From: Myxococcota bacterium | GTDB taxonomy: Bacteria > Myxococcota_A > UBA9160 > PR03 | Reading direction: 5' to 3' | Assembly: GCA_030066475.1 (NCBI GenBank) | Contig: JASJBO010000181.1 | Location: 1-15,601, forward strand | DNA: 15,601 nucleotides | Shown: positions 13,585 through 15,601 of the stretch, piece after piece | Position numbering within the stretch: the stretch's first letter is position 1 | Layout of the letters: each line of letters opens with the position of its first letter | Position numbers and translations under genes: made by a program | Notes under the pieces: generated by a model | Told to the model about the DNA's origin: nothing | Seen by the model: only the letters and a program-made list of their open reading frames with translations | The model's database searches: none

Positions 13585-14286
13585 GTGAACGAGCTGGTCG
13601 ACCCGCTGGTCTGGTACGTGGCGTTCCTGTTCTCGGTGACGCTGCACGAGGCGGCGCACGCCTGGGCGGCGAAGCGGGGCGGCGACCTCACCGCCTACTT
13701 CGGCGGCCAGGTGTCGCTCGACCCGGTCCCGCACATCCGCCGCGAGCCGTTCGGGATGGTGCTGCTTCCGATCCTCTCGCTCGCGCTGTTCGGCTGGCCC
13801 TTCGGCTACGCCAGCACCCCGTACGACCCGATGTGGGCGCGGGCCCATCCGCGCCGCGCCGCCTGGATGTCGCTGGCCGGCCCGGGCGCCAACCTGCTGC
13901 TGGTGCTGCTCGCCGCGCTCTGCATCCGCTTCGGGATCGCCGGGGACGCCTTCGCCGCGCCGCCCAGCGTCAACGTCTCGCACGTGGTCGAGGCCACGGC
14001 GTCGACGGGTCTCGCCGCCACCTGTGCCTTCGTGCTGAGCGTGTTCTTCTCGCTCAACCTGATCCTGCTGCTGTTCAACCTGCTGCCGGTGCCGCCGCTC
14101 GACGGCAGCGGCGCCCTGCCCCTGCTGCTGCCCGAGTCCGCCGCCGAGCGCTACCAGGAGTGGATGAGCCAGCCGATGGTGGGCATCATCGGCATCCTGA
14201 TCGCGTGGAACGTGTTCGCGCCGATCTTCCAGCGCGTATTCCTGGTCGCGGTCAACTGGCTCCACCCCGGCGCACACTACGCCTGA
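13585..14286 (+). CDS. M50 family site-2-type intramembrane zinc protease
   Basis: Polytopic inner-membrane metalloprotease of the short, PDZ-lacking M50 (Rip3/SpoIVFB-like) type; these cleave membrane-embedded substrates. The 233-residue product has the zinc motif HEAAH (21-25) in the first membrane segment and the second active-site motif NLLPVPPLDG, with D173 as third ligand. Other hydrophobic helices lie around 52-66, 97-114, 145-166 and 190-215, and an LAGPGANLL element sits near 96-105. The start is GTG with no ribosome site, 10 bases after the previous stop. The stop overlaps the DUF99 start (TGATG). The substrate is unknown; no anti-sigma factor lies beside it. Confidence 0.93.
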   Translation: MNELVDPLVWYVAFLFSVTLHEAAHAWAAKRGGDLTAYFGGQVSLDPVPHIRREPFGMVLLPILSLALFGWPFGYASTPYDPMWARAHPRRAAWMSLAGPGANLLLVLLAALCIRFGIAGDAFAAPPSVNVSHVVEATASTGLAATCAFVLSVFFSLNLILLLFNLLPVPPLDGSGALPLLLPESAAERYQEWMSQPMVGIIGILIAWNVFAPIFQRVFLVAVNWLHPGAHYA

Positions 14287-14855
14287 TGACCGCCGCGCGG
14301 CGCCCGCATTTGCTGGGCATCGACGACGGACCCTTCGACAAGTGGCGCGACGAGGACGTGGCAGTCGTCGGCGTGGTGATGGAGGGGCACGACCTCGTGG
14401 AGGGCGTGGCGCTCACGCGCTTTCCCGTCGACGGCGACGGGGTCACGGAGTTCCTGGCCGGGTGGATCGCCGGCCTGCGCTTCCGGCCCGCGCTGCAGGG
14501 CGTGGTGCTCGGCGGCATCACGGTCGCCGGGCTCGCGGTGGTGGATTCGGAGGGGCTCGCGGCGGCGACCGGCCTGCCGGTGCTCGTCGTCAATCGCCGC
14601 GACCCCCGCGACCACCGCCTCCACGAGGCGCTGCGGGCGGCGGGCCTCGAGGCGCGGGCGGAGATCGTCGACCGCTGCCCGGCGGCAGTGCGCGTGCAGG
14701 AGGGGCTCTACCTCGCTTGTGCGGGGATCGACCCGCGCGCTGCGGCGACCTGGCTGGCCGCCGCGAGCGGCAAGTCGGAGCTGCCCGAGCCCCTGCGGCT
14801 GGCCCACCTGATCGCGCGGGCCGTGACTACCGGGGAGTCGCGCGGACGGCCGTAG
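14286..14855 (+). CDS. DUF99/UPF0215 family protein (endonuclease dU family)
   Basis: 189 residues. The N-terminal LLGIDDGPFDK (9-19), the central QGVVLGGITVAGLAVVD (71-87) and PVLVVNRRDPRD (98-109), and the C-terminal PEPLRLAHLIARAV (167-180) are the conserved blocks of the DUF99 family. That family is best known from archaea, and I recall it being renamed endonuclease dU for cleavage at deoxyuridine; it shares a fold with endonuclease V. The acidic pair D13/D14 would be at the active site. The ATG at 14286 overlaps the M50 stop by one base, so the two are coupled. Family assignment is firm; activity is inferred. Confidence 0.85.
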   Translation: MTAARRPHLLGIDDGPFDKWRDEDVAVVGVVMEGHDLVEGVALTRFPVDGDGVTEFLAGWIAGLRFRPALQGVVLGGITVAGLAVVDSEGLAAATGLPVLVVNRRDPRDHRLHEALRAAGLEARAEIVDRCPAAVRVQEGLYLACAGIDPRAAATWLAAASGKSELPEPLRLAHLIARAVTTGESRGRP

Positions 14856-14876
14856 AGCCCGGACGGGCGTCGAGTC

Positions 14877-14891
14877 GCGCCCTGAGGGCGC
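14877..14891 (+). terminator. Hairpin after the DUF99 gene
   Basis: GCGCCC-TGA-GGGCGC forms a 6-bp GC stem with a 3-base loop 21 bases after the stop codon. It is followed by CGACTTT, a very short T-run. It is a plausible weak intrinsic terminator ending the acyP-DUF99 cluster. Confidence 0.4.
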
Positions 14892-14924
14892 CGACTTTGC
14901 GGGCACGCTCTGGCCGGACCGGGG

Positions 14925-14930
14925 TACAAT
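14925..14930 (+). promoter_or_regulatory. -10 box TACAAT of the terminal lipoprotein gene
   Basis: TACAAT matches the -10 consensus at five of six positions and stands out in GC-rich surroundings. No good -35 is found at 16-18 bases. A start near 14937 would give a leader of about 29 nt ending in the GGAGGGG ribosome site. Confidence 0.4.
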
Positions 14931-14965
14931 GGGAGCTGGCCCGTGGTGCCAGCAGGAGGGGCCCG

Positions 14966-15601
14966 ATGCGCATCCGAACCCCGCGGATCCGGCGCGCCGG
15001 CGCGGTCGCCGCGCTCGCGCTCGCGGCCGCCCTGGACTCGGGCTGCGCCGCGTACTTCAGCCTGACCATGCCCGGCCCCGCCGACGACGAGGCGGTCCAG
15101 CTCTACATGCACCGCAGCAGCGTCGAGTCCACGCTGCGCACGGGGGCCGCCAGCGAGTTCGACAAGGACGGCCTGGCGGAGGTCCGGTACCACTACTCCG
15201 ACGGTCCCGCCGGCTGGTCCAAGATGCGGGCGGTCTTCTACGTGGCCGCGGACGTCTTCACCCTCTTCCTGTCGGAGCTGATCTTCTGGCCGATCGAGAT
15301 GTACTCGAAGTCGCAGATCGAGCGGATCGCCGTGGCGGACTACTCACCCGACAACCGCCTGCTCGCCTGGCAGATCCTGCGCAAGGACGGCGCCGAGCTG
15401 CTCCACGCGGAGCGGAGGAGCGACTACGACCGGCAGGCGCGGCTCGCGCGGGCCCAGCGCGCCACGACGGAGTTCGGTGCGCCGTCGTCCGAGGTGATGC
15501 GCGCGCCCGACCAGGTCACGACCAACGGGGCGACCGTCGAGTTCGAGGTCACGGTCACCGACTTCGAGAGCTACCCGCAGGTTCTCGTCGAGGGCGAGCC
15601 C
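14966..15601 (+). CDS. Unrecognised lipoprotein, partial at right edge
   Basis: The frame is open from ATG 14966 to the window end (212 codons, no stop). AGGAGGGG lies just upstream. The product has a basic N-terminus (MRIRTPRIRR), an Ala/Leu core and a lipobox-like DSGC with candidate lipid-bearing C27; Asp at -3 is unusual for a lipobox. Mature features are a charged region, a hydrophobic stretch AVFYVAADVFTLFLSELIFWPIE (about 88-110) that may touch or span a membrane, then YSKSQIERIAVADY and a charged stretch with DYDRQARLARAQRAT. The closing part alternates hydrophobic and charged residues (VEFEVTVTDFESYPQVLVEG), suggesting beta-structure. I do not recognise the family. It is preceded by a hairpin and its own -10 box, so it is probably a new transcription unit. 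Confidence 0.8.
   Translation, partial: MRIRTPRIRRAGAVAALALAAALDSGCAAYFSLTMPGPADDEAVQLYMHRSSVESTLRTGAASEFDKDGLAEVRYHYSDGPAGWSKMRAVFYVAADVFTLFLSELIFWPIEMYSKSQIERIAVADYSPDNRLLAWQILRKDGAELLHAERRSDYDRQARLARAQRATTEFGAPSSEVMRAPDQVTTNGATVEFEVTVTDFESYPQVLVEGEP

Noticed and set aside
11124..13691. 855-codon minus-strand frame as one large protein
   Set aside because: Only its last 138 codons are the real coupled gene; the rest is the amidohydrolase in the wrong frame and antisense of the acyP cluster.

Overview
This is a gene-dense, very GC-rich window from a Gram-negative bacterium. It carries a Tol system, several lipoproteins, a periplasmic c-type cytochrome and an RND efflux pump. The base composition, GTG starts, short 4-base gene overlaps, RpoH-like sigma factor and DUF99 protein would suit a delta-proteobacterial-type lineage such as Myxococcota, Binatota or Desulfobacterota. 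That placement is inference; there is no rRNA or tRNA here to settle it.

Layout. (1) Positions 1-3417, minus strand: a tol operon in the order tolQ-tolR-tolA-tolB followed by a lipoprotein that runs off the left edge. (2) 3418-3497: an 80-bp divergent intergenic region with a good tol promoter. (3) 3498-5018, plus: pepA (leucyl aminopeptidase). (4) 5122-5505, plus: a small single-heme cytochrome c with its own promoter, ending in a large GC hairpin. (5) 5560-10748, plus: an RpoH-like sigma factor, then a lipoprotein membrane-fusion protein and an RND permease, spaced like one operon. (6) 10744-11160: a four-unit tandem repeat array between convergent genes, in which the stop codons of both flanking genes lie. 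(7) 11124-12745, minus: an M20 amidohydrolase translationally coupled to a small protein whose C-terminus is made of repeat sequence. (8) 12812-14855, plus: a tight cluster of acylphosphatase, a YpsA/molybdenum-carrier-like Rossmann protein, an M50 intramembrane protease and a DUF99 (endonuclease dU family) protein. (9) 14966 to the right edge, plus: an unrecognised lipoprotein.

How the genes fit together. The left side is envelope maintenance (Tol). The middle links a stress-type sigma factor with an envelope efflux pump. The right is housekeeping hydrolases plus a compact cluster of poorly characterised proteins. The most unusual element is the repeat array. It has a 30-bp core that is identical in four copies, and two variable patches that each form a hairpin, with arms that change between copies while staying complementary. 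Several intergenic regions also carry TAnnnT -10-like hexamers. Two lie exactly 7 bases before a GTG start with no Shine-Dalgarno, suggesting leaderless transcripts. All coding regions other than the repeat-bordered small gene look intact.
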